A stretch of 64,000 nucleotides of DNA from Candidatus Methylomirabilota bacterium (lineage in GTDB: Bacteria; Methylomirabilota; Methylomirabilia; Methylomirabilales; Methylomirabilaceae). Of this stretch, positions 1 to 8,597 are shown in pieces. Within the stretch, counting starts at the first letter, position 1. Each line of letters opens with the position of its first letter. Made by a program: the position numbers and the translations under genes. The notes beneath the pieces are model-generated. The model searched no databases. It had not been told where the DNA came from and saw nothing but the letters and a program-made list of their open reading frames with translations. The stretch spans positions 41,779 to 105,778 of the forward strand of contig JACQQF010000062.1 in assembly GCA_016207095.1 (NCBI GenBank), read 5' to 3'.

Positions 1-714
1 ACGGGATGGATTGACCTCCATGACCGAGTAGATATTCAGAAGGGGTCTGTCCCGCTCGACCAGGATCTCGAGCGTAACCCGTTTTTTGAAGGCCAGGTAG
101 GTCCCCCGGTCGGTCAGGGTGTACGCCAGTTTCTCGAATGCAATCCCAAGAGTCTGCCCCATCCCCTGTCCCGATTCCAGATACCAGCTCCCTTCCGGTT
201 CAATCCCCGCCTGCCTCCACAGCTTCTTTTCCAGGATGTTCGTCCCGGAGTTGTCGCCACGTGAGACAAACGTTGCCTTCGCGCCGGCGATCCTGTGGAA
301 GGCATCGGTCGCCTTCCGGATACCGCGGATCCTTGCCGGGTCAGCCGCGGGGCCAACGATGATGAAATCGTTGTGCATCACGAGCCGGCGGTTGATCATG
401 CTGCCCTCCGCCACGTACTTCTTCTCCGTCTCCGGGGCATGGACCAACACCACGTCAGCCTCGCCTCGGCCGCCAAGGGCAAGCGCCTGACCGGTCCCGA
501 CGGAGACGGTTTTTACGGTATATCCGGTTCGTTTCTCGAACATGGGAACCAAGACGTCGAGCAGGCCTGAATCCTGCGTGCTCGTGGTCGTGGTCAAGAT
601 CACCGTCTTGCTCGCGGCCAGGACGCTGCAAACCGGGGCTGTCAAGACCAGGCCCACCGCCAGCCAGGTCGGGACAGCTCGCCTAAGGACCGTCTTCCAA
701 CACAGGTGATTCAT
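1..714 (-). CDS. tupA: Tungstate/molybdate ABC transporter substrate-binding protein (TupA-like), truncated at window edge
   Basis: My reverse-strand translation from ATG at 714: MNHLCWKTVLRR...ASKTVILTTTTSTQDSGLLDVLVPMFEKRTGYTVKTVSVGTGQALALGGRGEADVVLVHAPE...; signal peptide and the TTTSTQDSGLL motif typical of TupA; runs off the left edge so is absent from the ORF track. Confidence 0.88.
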   Translation of the reverse strand, partial: MNHLCWKTVLRRAVPTWLAVGLVLTAPVCSVLAASKTVILTTTTSTQDSGLLDVLVPMFEKRTGYTVKTVSVGTGQALALGGRGEADVVLVHAPETEKKYVAEGSMINRRLVMHNDFIIVGPAADPARIRGIRKATDAFHRIAGAKATFVSRGDNSGTNILEKKLWRQAGIEPEGSWYLESGQGMGQTLGIAFEKLAYTLTDRGTYLAFKKRVTLEILVERDRPLLNIYSVMEVNPSR

Positions 715-822
715 CGTGGCACTCCTTCGATCTCCTTCGATCGGATAGCCAACCCGGGATTGCGTCCGAGCTACCTGGGTGATCGGCATTCAGGGTGAAT
801 CGTTCCGGGAATCGCCCCAGGG

Positions 823-1056
823 CTACTCCTTGGCGATCATCACCTCGGTCGCCTTGATAATGGCGAACACCTGATCACCAATCTTGAGCTTCATCCGCTT
901 GGCCGAGCCGCTGGTGATAGCGGCCACCAGCTCCTGGCGGCCCACCTGCACGATCACCTCGGTCATCACGTTCCCCACCTTCACCTTCTTGATCCGTCCG
1001 GGCAATTGATTCCTTGCGCTCATCTGCATCTCCCTCACCTCCGATCCGCTGCCCAT
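823..1056 (-). CDS. TOBE/Mop-domain molybdopterin/oxyanion-binding protein (molbindin-like)
   Basis: MSARNQLPGRIKKVKVGNVMTEVIVQVGRQELVAAITSGSAKRMKLKIGDQVFAIIKATEVMIAKE matches the Mop fold pattern. Confidence 0.88.
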   Translation of the reverse strand: MGSGSEVREMQMSARNQLPGRIKKVKVGNVMTEVIVQVGRQELVAAITSGSAKRMKLKIGDQVFAIIKATEVMIAKE

Positions 1057-1092
1057 AAAGCCTCTGCGATCGATTCGATCACCGCCATCAGC

Positions 1093-1431
1093 TTAGTACG
1101 AGAACAACAGTCGGGAGCGCTTCCGTACGGTTGTGCGGAGTTCCTTTTGGAATCGCCTGTAGTCGCGCCGGAGCTTGCGACCTTCGGGCGTGAGATCCGT
1201 CCCGCCACGCGCCGTCCCGCCGTGGCGGGCAACGATGAATTGCCTGCCGCTGTTTCGCTCCATATTCTTGAGATAGCCCCACGTGTGGCGATAGGACCAC
1301 CCGAGGTGCTTGGCCGCCAACTGGATCGACCCGAACTTCTCGATCGCCTCCAGGAGGGCGATCCCGCCCTCCCCGATGATGAACTTGCCGTTCGCCTCGA
1401 GCCAGGTCTTTGATTTTACCTGAAGTTGCAT
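1093..1431 (-). CDS. ModE-like winged-helix regulator (HTH domain only)
   Basis: GEGGIALLEAIEKFGSIQLAAKHLGWSYRHTWGYLKNME...GGTDLTPEGRKL resembles the ModE N-terminal domain. Confidence 0.82.
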   Translation of the reverse strand: MQLQVKSKTWLEANGKFIIGEGGIALLEAIEKFGSIQLAAKHLGWSYRHTWGYLKNMERNSGRQFIVARHGGTARGGTDLTPEGRKLRRDYRRFQKELRTTVRKRSRLLFSY

Positions 1432-1441
1432 CGGCGATCCT

Positions 1442-1465
1442 CGTTATGTTTATTTATACATATCG
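1442..1465. promoter_or_regulatory. Candidate ModE-type operator: CGTTATGT-N8-ACATATCG dyad
   Basis: Inverted repeat (7/8 match) immediately upstream of the modE-like start codon. Confidence 0.45.
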
Positions 1466-1627
1466 AAGATTGGTACCATGCTCTGCTCATCGGGTCAAGC
1501 GGAATCATCGACCCTGTGAGGTCTGGGGAATGCGCTTGCGGCTTCGGGGGAAGGAAGCTATGATCGGGCCGAGTGAAGGCAGTGGGGATGCCAATCTGCA
1601 TCAGCTCGGTCAGGAGGAGGCGAAGGC

Positions 1628-2311
1628 GTGAAGGTCCTTGTGGTGGACGATGAGAAGGACATCACCGCGCTCGTCGCCTATCATCTCGAATGGGAAGGAT
1701 TTCGTGTTCTTCAGGCACATGATGGTCTCCAGGCGCTGGAGCTCGTCAAGCGGGAGCGTCCGAACGTCCTGATCCTCGATCTGATGCTGCCCCACATGGG
1801 CGGCTTGGATGTCTGCCGCCGCCTACGGCGAGAGCCCGAGACCGCTCGGCTCCCGATCCTGATGCTGACTGCCAAGGCGGAGGAGACAGACAAGGTGCTG
1901 GGGCTGGAGCTTGGTGGCGATGACTATCTCACCAAGCCGTTCGCGCCAAGAGAGCTGGTGGCGAGGGTCAAGGCCCTGATACGCAGGAGCGAGGAGGTGC
2001 CGGGAGAAGAGGTCGTGAAGGTGGGGGCGCTTGAGATCGATCTCGGCCGGTACACCGTGTCGATCCGAAGGCGGACGGTAGAGCTGACGGCCAAGGAATT
2101 CGACCTGCTGAAGGCCTTGATCCTGGCGAAGGGGCGCGCCCTCACCCGCGACTATCTTCTCGATCGTGTCTGGGGATACGACCAGGCTTCCGAGATCGAA
2201 TCCAGGACCGTCGATGTCCACGTCCGTCGTCTTCGGGAAAAGTTGGGGCCGGAGGCCAAGCGCATCGTCACCGTCAAGAGCGTCGGGTATCGGTTCAATC
2301 AGGACGCCTAG
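1628..2311 (+). CDS. phoB: PhoB-type OmpR-family response regulator
   Basis: MKVLVVDDEKDITALVAYHLEWEGF... receiver plus winged helix ending VGYRFNQDA; next to phoR and near pst. Confidence 0.9.
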   Translation: MKVLVVDDEKDITALVAYHLEWEGFRVLQAHDGLQALELVKRERPNVLILDLMLPHMGGLDVCRRLRREPETARLPILMLTAKAEETDKVLGLELGGDDYLTKPFAPRELVARVKALIRRSEEVPGEEVVKVGALEIDLGRYTVSIRRRTVELTAKEFDLLKALILAKGRALTRDYLLDRVWGYDQASEIESRTVDVHVRRLREKLGPEAKRIVTVKSVGYRFNQDA

Positions 2312-2415
2312 TGCCGTTCCAACTTGTTCGGACAAATGACAAGGTTTTGCGACGGCCCATCCAGATGCCTGCGGGTTATTGTGATGTTAGGCGGATAAAG
2401 TTGGAACGGCACTAG
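2308..2415. mobile_element. MITE-like element, family 1 copy 1 (short form)
   Basis: Termini CTAGTGCCGTTCCAACTT...AAGTTGGAACGGCACTAG inverted; ~108 bp; no ORF; the TAG of its left end is the phoB stop codon. Confidence 0.8.
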
Positions 2416-2432
2416 TCGGCGGAACGGCAAGA

Positions 2433-4276
2433 ATGTCGGCGATTGAAGGCAGGTTTCAGCGCAAGTTGATCGCCACCTACCTCATCCTCGTGCTGGCCAT
2501 CGTGGCCGTGGCTGGCCTCTATATCCTCTCCTCCCTGGAGCGCGCCTCGATCGATCGCCTCAAGGCAAGCCTGGAGGCCCAAGCCCGCCTCATGGGGAAT
2601 CAGGTGAATCCCGCTCTTCTCGCCAAGGATTCGGGGGAGCTTCAGCGCGTCGCGCGAAAGCTCGCCCAGCAGGTCGGGGCTCGCGTCACGGTGGTGCAGC
2701 CTGAGGGCCGCGTCCTGGCCGACTCCGAGCTGACACCCCAGCAGGTTGCTCAAATGGACAATCACCTGGGCCGCCCGGAGGTCCGGGCCGCCATCGCCGA
2801 TGGGGTCGGGAGCGTTCTCCGTCGAAGCGACAGCCTCAGAGTCGATATGCTCTATCTGGCGATCTCACTGCGTCAGGATGCGATGATCAGCGGGGTTCTA
2901 CGACTCGCCGTGCCGCTCTCGGATCTGAGCCGTGTCACCGCCTCGGTCCGGCGAACGTTGGTCATCGGCGGCCTGATTGCTCTTTGCGCTGCCGCGGTCC
3001 TCGGATTCCTCTTTGCGCGGCAAGTGACCCGGCCGATTGCTGAGATGACGGCCGTCGCTCGCCGGATGGCCGATGGCGACTTCTCGCGCAAGGTGTCCGC
3101 GGTCTCCTCCGATGAGATCGGCCAGTTGGGGCGTGTCCTCAATCTGATGGCTCAACGCCTGGAGGATCGCCTCGCCGAACTGGAGGAACAGCGGGCGAAG
3201 GAGGCGGCCATCCTTGACAGCATGGTGGAGGGAGTGCTGGCGGTCGATGGGGAGAGCCGAATCCTGTTCATCAACGCGAGCGCCTGCCGCCTCTTCAACG
3301 CCTCGTCAGTCGGGGCGGAGGGTAGGTCCTTCCTCGAGGTGATCCGGAACAAAGAGATCCTGGACCTTCTGAATCGAACGCTTCGGGAAGGGGCATTCAC
3401 CACGCAGGAGTTTCAGACCTATGCCCCGGTGCAGCGGACCGTCCAAGTACACGCCGCTCCCCTTAAGGGCCGGGAGGGGACATCAGGAGTCATCTTGGTG
3501 TTGCACGATGTCACCGAGTTGCGCCGCCTCGAAACGATCCGGACCGAGTTCGTGGCCAATGTCTCCCATGAGCTGCGCACCCCCCTCACGTCGATCAAGG
3601 GATACCTTGAGACCCTCCTGGAAGGAGGGCTCGAGGATCGGGAGCACGCGCGTCCGTTTCTGGAGGTAATCCACAAGCACACCGAGCGCCTCGGTCGGCT
3701 CCTGGAAGACCTCTTGGACCTCTCAAACCTCGAACTTGGCAAGATCACCCTTCACCGACGGCCGATCAACCTTGCGGAGGTGTTGGAAGGCGCTATCGCC
3801 ATCTACCGACCGCAGGCGGTCAAGCAGGAGATAGGCTTGCGGGAGGAGCTTCCAGGAGATCTGCCGCTCGTCATGGCCGATCGCGACCGGGTGATGCAGG
3901 TCTTGATTAACCTTCTGGACAACGGGCTCAAGTTCACGCCGAAAGGCGGGCGAGTTACGGTTACCGCCCGCCGTGTGCGGAGTGCGGAGTGCGGAGTGCG
4001 TCTGATATGACCTCACACGCCGATCAAGTGGAAATTTCGGTGGAAGATACCGGTATCGGGATTCACTCTCAGGATCTTCCCAGGATCACCGAGCGGTTCT
4101 ACCGGGTGGATAGGGCCCGCTCCCGGGAGATGGGAGGGACAGGACTCGGGTTGGCCATTGTCAAACACCTGGTAAAGGCGCACGGCGGCGACTTGATCAT
4201 CGAGAGCCAGTTAAACCAGGGGACCACGGTCCGGTTCCACCTGCCAACCAGCCATTCCGACGAATATCCTGCCTGA
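2433..4276 (+). pseudogene. phoR: PhoR-type sensor histidine kinase split by a frameshift (2433..4010 and 3989..4276); possibly phase variable
   Basis: First ORF has TM-HAMP-PAS-HisKA (FVANVSHELRTPLTSIKGYLETL) to N box ([14 protein letters not shown]); second has [11 protein letters not shown]...[18 protein letters not shown]; frames differ at a GTGCGGA tandem repeat. Confidence 0.88.
3975..4000. repeat. Heptanucleotide tandem repeat (GTGCGGA)3.7 inside phoR
   Basis: gtgcgga gtgcgga gtgcgga gtgcg read directly. Confidence 0.95.
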
Positions 4277-4305
4277 GCGCCACGATCGTGCAGGCCACTT
4301 GACAA

Positions 4306-4321
4306 ATCAAGAAAAGTTGAT
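4306..4321. promoter_or_regulatory. Candidate ArsR operator ATCAA-N6-TTGAT
   Basis: atcaa gaaaag ttgat just upstream of arsR. Confidence 0.65.
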
Positions 4322-4332
4322 ATATTGGTGAT

Positions 4333-4659
4333 ATGCGAAGCGTGATGTCGAAGAGTCTGGAGCATGCGGCGCGTTGGTTCCACGCGCTGGCCGATGAAAC
4401 GCGACTTCGGATTGTTCACCGACTGAGCGAGGGTGAGCAGTGCGTGTGCGATTTGACCGACGTGCTCGGGACGGGCCAGTCACTTCTCTCCTTCCATCTC
4501 AAGACGCTGAAAGAGGCCGGGATCCTACGAGACCGGCGGGAGGGACGGTGGGTGTACTACTCGCTCAACCTTGAGGCGCTCGAGGAGATAGAGAAGCTGG
4601 TCGGCTCCCTGAAGGCGATGAACGGAAGACTGCAGGCGGCTTTGAAATGCTGCGAGTGA
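4333..4659 (+). CDS. arsR: ArsR-family transcriptional regulator
   Basis: Winged helix with EGEQCVCDLTDVLGTGQSLLSFHLKTLKEAGIL; first gene of the ars cluster. Confidence 0.93.
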   Translation: MRSVMSKSLEHAARWFHALADETRLRIVHRLSEGEQCVCDLTDVLGTGQSLLSFHLKTLKEAGILRDRREGRWVYYSLNLEALEEIEKLVGSLKAMNGRLQAALKCCE

Positions 4660-4675
4660 TTTTTTTTGCCTATAT

Positions 4676-4695
4676 CCATCAACGAATGTTGATGG
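4676..4695. promoter_or_regulatory. Second candidate ArsR operator CCATCAAC-GAAT-GTTGATGG
   Basis: Perfect 8-bp dyad containing the same ATCAA-N6-TTGAT core, upstream of arsM. Confidence 0.65.
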
Positions 4696-4713
4696 GATCT
4701 GGAGGAGGGTCGG

Positions 4714-5535
4714 ATGAACAGCCATGAGGTCAAGGATATCGTGAAAGAGAAGTACGGGCGGGCGGCCTTGAGGATAGCGAGCGGCGACAGCTCATGCTGC
4801 AGCGTCCGAACCGCCACCGGCGGATGCGACCCCATTACATCGAACCTTTATGAAGCCGACGAAATCGCGGGGCTCCCTGTTGAGGCCGTCGAAGCGTCGC
4901 TGGGGTGCGGGAACCCGACGGTGCTCGCTCAGCTCAACCAGGGCGAGACCGTCCTCGATCTCGGCTCGGGAGGAGGAATCGACGTGCTCCTCTCGGCCAG
5001 GCGGGTGGGCCCTACCGGCAAGGTCTATGGCCTCGACATGACGGATGAGATGCTGACGCTGGCACGAGAGAACCAGCGGAAGGCCGGGGTCGAGAACGTG
5101 GAGTTCCTGAGGGGGGAGATCGAGAGCATCCCGCTGCCCGACAATTCGGTGGACGTCATCATTTCCAATTGCGTCATCAATCTCTCCGCGGACAAGGACC
5201 GCGTGCTGGCCGAGGCGTTCCGCGTGTTGAGACCGGGGGGGCGCTTGGCGATCTCGGACGTGGTGGTGCGGGGCCCAGTCGCGGCCCAGATCCGCCGGAG
5301 CGTTGAGTTGTGGGTCGGTTGCGTAGCCGGGGCGCTGGATGAAGAGGAGTACCGCGACAAGTTGGCCAAGGCCGGCTTCGAGGAGATCGACCTGGAACCG
5401 ACGCGCATCTACCGGGTGGAGGATGCCCGAGAGTTTCTCGCCGGCGCGGGCCTCGATGCCGAGATCATCGCGCCAGAGGTGGACGGGAGGTTCATGAGCG
5501 CCTTCGTGCGCGCCAAGAAGCCCGCCGCCAAATGA
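4714..5535 (+). CDS. arsM: Arsenite S-adenosylmethionine methyltransferase
   Basis: [35 protein letters not shown], cysteine-containing N-terminus, ars context. Confidence 0.9.
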   Translation: MNSHEVKDIVKEKYGRAALRIASGDSSCCSVRTATGGCDPITSNLYEADEIAGLPVEAVEASLGCGNPTVLAQLNQGETVLDLGSGGGIDVLLSARRVGPTGKVYGLDMTDEMLTLARENQRKAGVENVEFLRGEIESIPLPDNSVDVIISNCVINLSADKDRVLAEAFRVLRPGGRLAISDVVVRGPVAAQIRRSVELWVGCVAGALDEEEYRDKLAKAGFEEIDLEPTRIYRVEDAREFLAGAGLDAEIIAPEVDGRFMSAFVRAKKPAAK

Positions 5536-6626
5536 GCGACTCACACGCCCGAAAGCGTCTCAGCGTGTTCGAGCGCTATCTGTCCCTTTGGGTGGCTCTC
5601 TGCATCCTCATCGGGGTCACCCTTGGCAAGCTCGGTCCGGAAGTGGTTCGCGCGCTCAGCCAAATGGAGGTGAGCCACGTCAACCTCCCGATCGCGGTCC
5701 TTATCTGGCTGATGATCTACCCAATGATGTTGCGGATCGACTTCGCGGCGGTTCGGGGCGTCGGGCGCCGGCCGACGGGAATACTGATCGTCCTGTTCGT
5801 CAACTGGTTGGTGAAGCCCTTCAGTATGGCCTTCCTCGGCTGGCTCTTCTTCAAGCACCTCTTCGCCGGGATCATCGGCTCCGCTCTCGGAGATCAGTAC
5901 CTGGCCGGGACCATCATACTGGCGGCTGCCCCATGCACGGCTATGGTGTTCGTCTGGAGCTATCTGACCGACGGCGATCCGGCCTACACGCTGGTCCAGG
6001 TGGCGCTGAACGACCTCATCATGCTCTTCGCCTTTGCCCCGATCGTGATCTTCCTGTTAGGTGTCTCGAACATCATGGTGCCCTATGACGTGTTGCTTTA
6101 CTCGGTCTTCCTGTATATCGTCATCCCCCTCGCCGCCGGCATAGTCTCAAGGACAGCGCTGCTCCGAACCCGTGGACCAGCCTGGTTTGAGGGTGTCTTC
6201 CTCGCGCGGCTCAAGCCTGTGACCATCGTGGCCCTGCTGGCCACCCTCGTCATCATCTTCGCCTTCCAGGGAGAGGTGATCCTGGGCAAGCTCTCTCACG
6301 TTGTGCTCATTGCGATCCCGCTCCTGATCCAGGTCTATTTCAATTCTGGGCTCGCGTATGGCCTGGCGCGATGGCTACAGGTCTCTCACTCGGTGGCCGC
6401 GCCCGGGGCGCTGATTGGCGCCAGCAACTTCTTTGAGCTGGCCGTCGCCACGGCCATCTCGCTCTTTGGACTCACCTCCGGCGCAACGCTGGCCACCGTA
6501 GTCGGCGTGCTCGTCGAGGTACCGGTGATGCTCTCCGTGTGCTCATTCTGCAATCGCACCCGGCACTGGTTCGCGCGCGGCGCCCCTGAACCGATAGGTG
6601 CCAGCATGCAAGTCGAGGGACGCTAA
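5532..6626 (+). CDS. acr3: ACR3-family arsenite efflux permease
   Basis: Multi-TM; LPIAVLIWLMIYPMMLRIDFA, ILAAAPCTAMVFVWSYLTDGDPAYTLVQVALNDLIML. Confidence 0.93.
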   Translation: MSDSHARKRLSVFERYLSLWVALCILIGVTLGKLGPEVVRALSQMEVSHVNLPIAVLIWLMIYPMMLRIDFAAVRGVGRRPTGILIVLFVNWLVKPFSMAFLGWLFFKHLFAGIIGSALGDQYLAGTIILAAAPCTAMVFVWSYLTDGDPAYTLVQVALNDLIMLFAFAPIVIFLLGVSNIMVPYDVLLYSVFLYIVIPLAAGIVSRTALLRTRGPAWFEGVFLARLKPVTIVALLATLVIIFAFQGEVILGKLSHVVLIAIPLLIQVYFNSGLAYGLARWLQVSHSVAAPGALIGASNFFELAVATAISLFGLTSGATLATVVGVLVEVPVMLSVCSFCNRTRHWFARGAPEPIGASMQVEGR

Positions 6627-6725
6627 CTCGATGATGTGCGATTGCCTCGCGGCGAAGCCGACCTCTCCCATCAGCTCGCCCGTTGTCCTTGGCCAGCTTA
6701 TCCCCATGCTCTTCTGAGAGTTTCG

Positions 6726-7157
6726 ATGGCCAAGCTGCGAGTCCTGTTTCTTTGCACGCATAACTCGGCACGGAGCCAGATGGCCGAGGCATTTCTCCGG
6801 GCTCTCGCCGGAGAGCGTTTCGAGGTGGCCAGCGCCGGCACCGAGGCAACACGCGTCCATCCCGTCGCGATTCGTGCCATGCATGAGGCAGGGATTGACC
6901 TGACCGGTCACGTCTCGAAGACCCTCGACGCATTCCTCGATCAGCCATGGGACTATGTGATCACGGTATGCGATAGCGCCAACGAGCGATGCCCCCTGTT
7001 CCCTGGGCGAACAATCCGGATTCACTGGAGCTTCGACGACCCCTCACAGGCCACCGGCTCAGACGAAGACCGCCTGGAAACCTTCCGGAGGGTCCGCGAC
7101 CAGATCCACGCACGCCTCCGCCAATGGCTCGAAAATCTGGAGGAGCCCGCCCCATAG
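6726..7157 (+). CDS. arsC: Arsenate reductase, low-molecular-weight phosphatase type
   Basis: MAKLRVLFLCTHNSARSQMAEAFLR...WDYVITVCDSANERCP...HWSFDDPS. Confidence 0.93.
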   Translation: MAKLRVLFLCTHNSARSQMAEAFLRALAGERFEVASAGTEATRVHPVAIRAMHEAGIDLTGHVSKTLDAFLDQPWDYVITVCDSANERCPLFPGRTIRIHWSFDDPSQATGSDEDRLETFRRVRDQIHARLRQWLENLEEPAP

Positions 7158-7338
7158 TAGGTCCTCGCTGAGTCCTGCCCCGCTCCGCCCCTGCTCCCAT
7201 TGCTGGCACTTCCGCCCACGACTGGCTTGATTGTCCCAGCCCGCTCATCCGGGCTGCTCTCGCGAAAAACTCTTGCGTGATCTGTAAGTGACTCGCCCCC
7301 GCTCTACCACTCCCTCCTCTTCTAGGAAATTTACACGT

Positions 7339-7371
7339 CTGCAACGTCAGCGTAAACCCCCTGTCACATCC
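7339..7371. promoter_or_regulatory. Possible Pho box (11-nt phased, degenerate)
   Basis: ctgcaacgtca gcgtaaacccc ctgtcacatcc upstream of the 7445 ORF. Confidence 0.35.
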
Positions 7372-7444
7372 TCGCGGTATTCTCCAATCAGCAGGAAGAA
7401 CCCGCTCGCATGATGCCGGGCGCGCAGACGAAGGAGAGCGCACG

Positions 7445-7738
7445 ATGATCGACGGAGGGGCAGAGGGATTGGAACAGGAGTTCATGGGCTATCTGCTGGC
7501 ACGACCTCACACGATGCCAGCCGAGCTTGCTCAGCACTTCCATCTCTCGGATAGATCGGCGAACTATTGGCTGGGCTGCTTGGTGAAGTCCGGAAGGGTG
7601 AGAATCGCCAGCATCGAAGGACGACCCGGATCCCGTGCCGCTGGCGTGCCGACCCTCGGGGAAGTCCTCCCTGAGCGAGAAAAGCATTGCTGGGCCGAGG
7701 TAGTTCTGGAGGTCTGCCGGGAATCTGGGGCTGCCTGA
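7445..7738 (+). CDS. Small putative winged-helix protein, function unknown
   Basis: 97-aa ORF; MPAELAQHFHLSDRSANYWLGCLVKSGRVRIASIEGRPGSRAAG looks HTH-like. Confidence 0.55.
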   Translation: MIDGGAEGLEQEFMGYLLARPHTMPAELAQHFHLSDRSANYWLGCLVKSGRVRIASIEGRPGSRAAGVPTLGEVLPEREKHCWAEVVLEVCRESGAA

Positions 7739-7770
7739 ACCTGCCATGAGTGGGGACAGAAATTAACCCC

Positions 7771-7814
7771 GTTGTCATTACGGCTTCATACATCCGTAAC
7801 AAATCGATGTCAGG
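7771..7814. promoter_or_regulatory. Possible Pho box (11-nt phased repeats)
   Basis: ttgtcattacg gcttcatacat ccgtaacaaat cgatgtcagga upstream of the 7839 ORF. Confidence 0.4.
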
Positions 7815-7838
7815 ATACCGTCCCTGAAGGAGGTGTGA

Positions 7839-8063
7839 GTGTTGATTACGCTTAAAGTCGATCTGGGTTCCCACAACCGATGCGAAGCCATGAGGTGGGT
7901 AAAGCGAGGCGATTTGCTCGGCCTGTCACCCTATTTCGATGATCAGGTCGTCTTAAGTCCCATCGACGGAACCATCGAACGCATAGAGGTCGATTCGGAG
8001 GAACGGGCAGTCCGGATCGTCATCCGGCCGCAAGACAGGCAGTGGCGGGCGGCTCACCCGTAG
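7839..8063 (+). CDS. Small protein with biotinyl/lipoyl-like beta pattern, function unknown
   Basis: VVLSPIDGTIERIEVDSEERAVRIVIRP. Confidence 0.5.
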   Translation: MLITLKVDLGSHNRCEAMRWVKRGDLLGLSPYFDDQVVLSPIDGTIERIEVDSEERAVRIVIRPQDRQWRAAHP

Positions 8064-8080
8064 GTCAGGAGGAGCGGAGC

Positions 8081-8440
8081 ATGCGATACCGGATAAAGGA
8101 GCTGCACGGAAGCGTGGTCATCAAGATCGATGGCAGGGCGCGGGAGGACGAGGCGGCCAGGGCGAGGCGCGGCCTCTCGGCATTTCTCAGGCGCCCCGGC
8201 GTAAGAGCCATCCTCTACCTGGCTGGACTTCACGAGATCGGTGTCCCGGAGCTCGGGGTCTTGGACGCGATCCGCCAGGAGGTCAAGGCGCAGGGCGGTA
8301 CCCTCCGGCTGTGCGCGCTTCGTGACGATCTCCGGGCGAGGTTCGATCGGAATCCATTCCTCCAGGTCTACGAGTTGTACCACGACATTGAAAGTAGCCT
8401 GTCGGGGATGCCTGACCTGCCCCTGAAACGATCGGCCTAA
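8081..8440 (+). CDS. STAS-domain (anti-sigma antagonist-like) protein
   Basis: MRYRIKELHGSVVIKIDGRARED...VRAILYLAGLHEIGVPELGVLDAIRQEVKAQGGTLRLCALRDDLRARF. Confidence 0.7.
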   Translation: MRYRIKELHGSVVIKIDGRAREDEAARARRGLSAFLRRPGVRAILYLAGLHEIGVPELGVLDAIRQEVKAQGGTLRLCALRDDLRARFDRNPFLQVYELYHDIESSLSGMPDLPLKRSA

Positions 8441-8597
8441 CCCGACTGGGAGGGCAGCGCGGGGAGGGCCTGCGGGGTGCCGGCGCCGTTGCCAGCCTTC
8501 GATATGTTTCCAAACGGGTGATGAAGCAAGCATGAAAGTCAGTCTGGACGAGCGGGCAAGGCAGGGAACGAAACCCTATCACGTGAGGAGGCAGAGC

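Noticed and set aside
4792-5544. Large antisense ORF opposite arsM, and similar ones such as 1823..2335, 16024..16833, 36059..37903 and 43177..43962
   Set aside because: High-GC antisense ORFs with atypical composition opposite well-recognised genes
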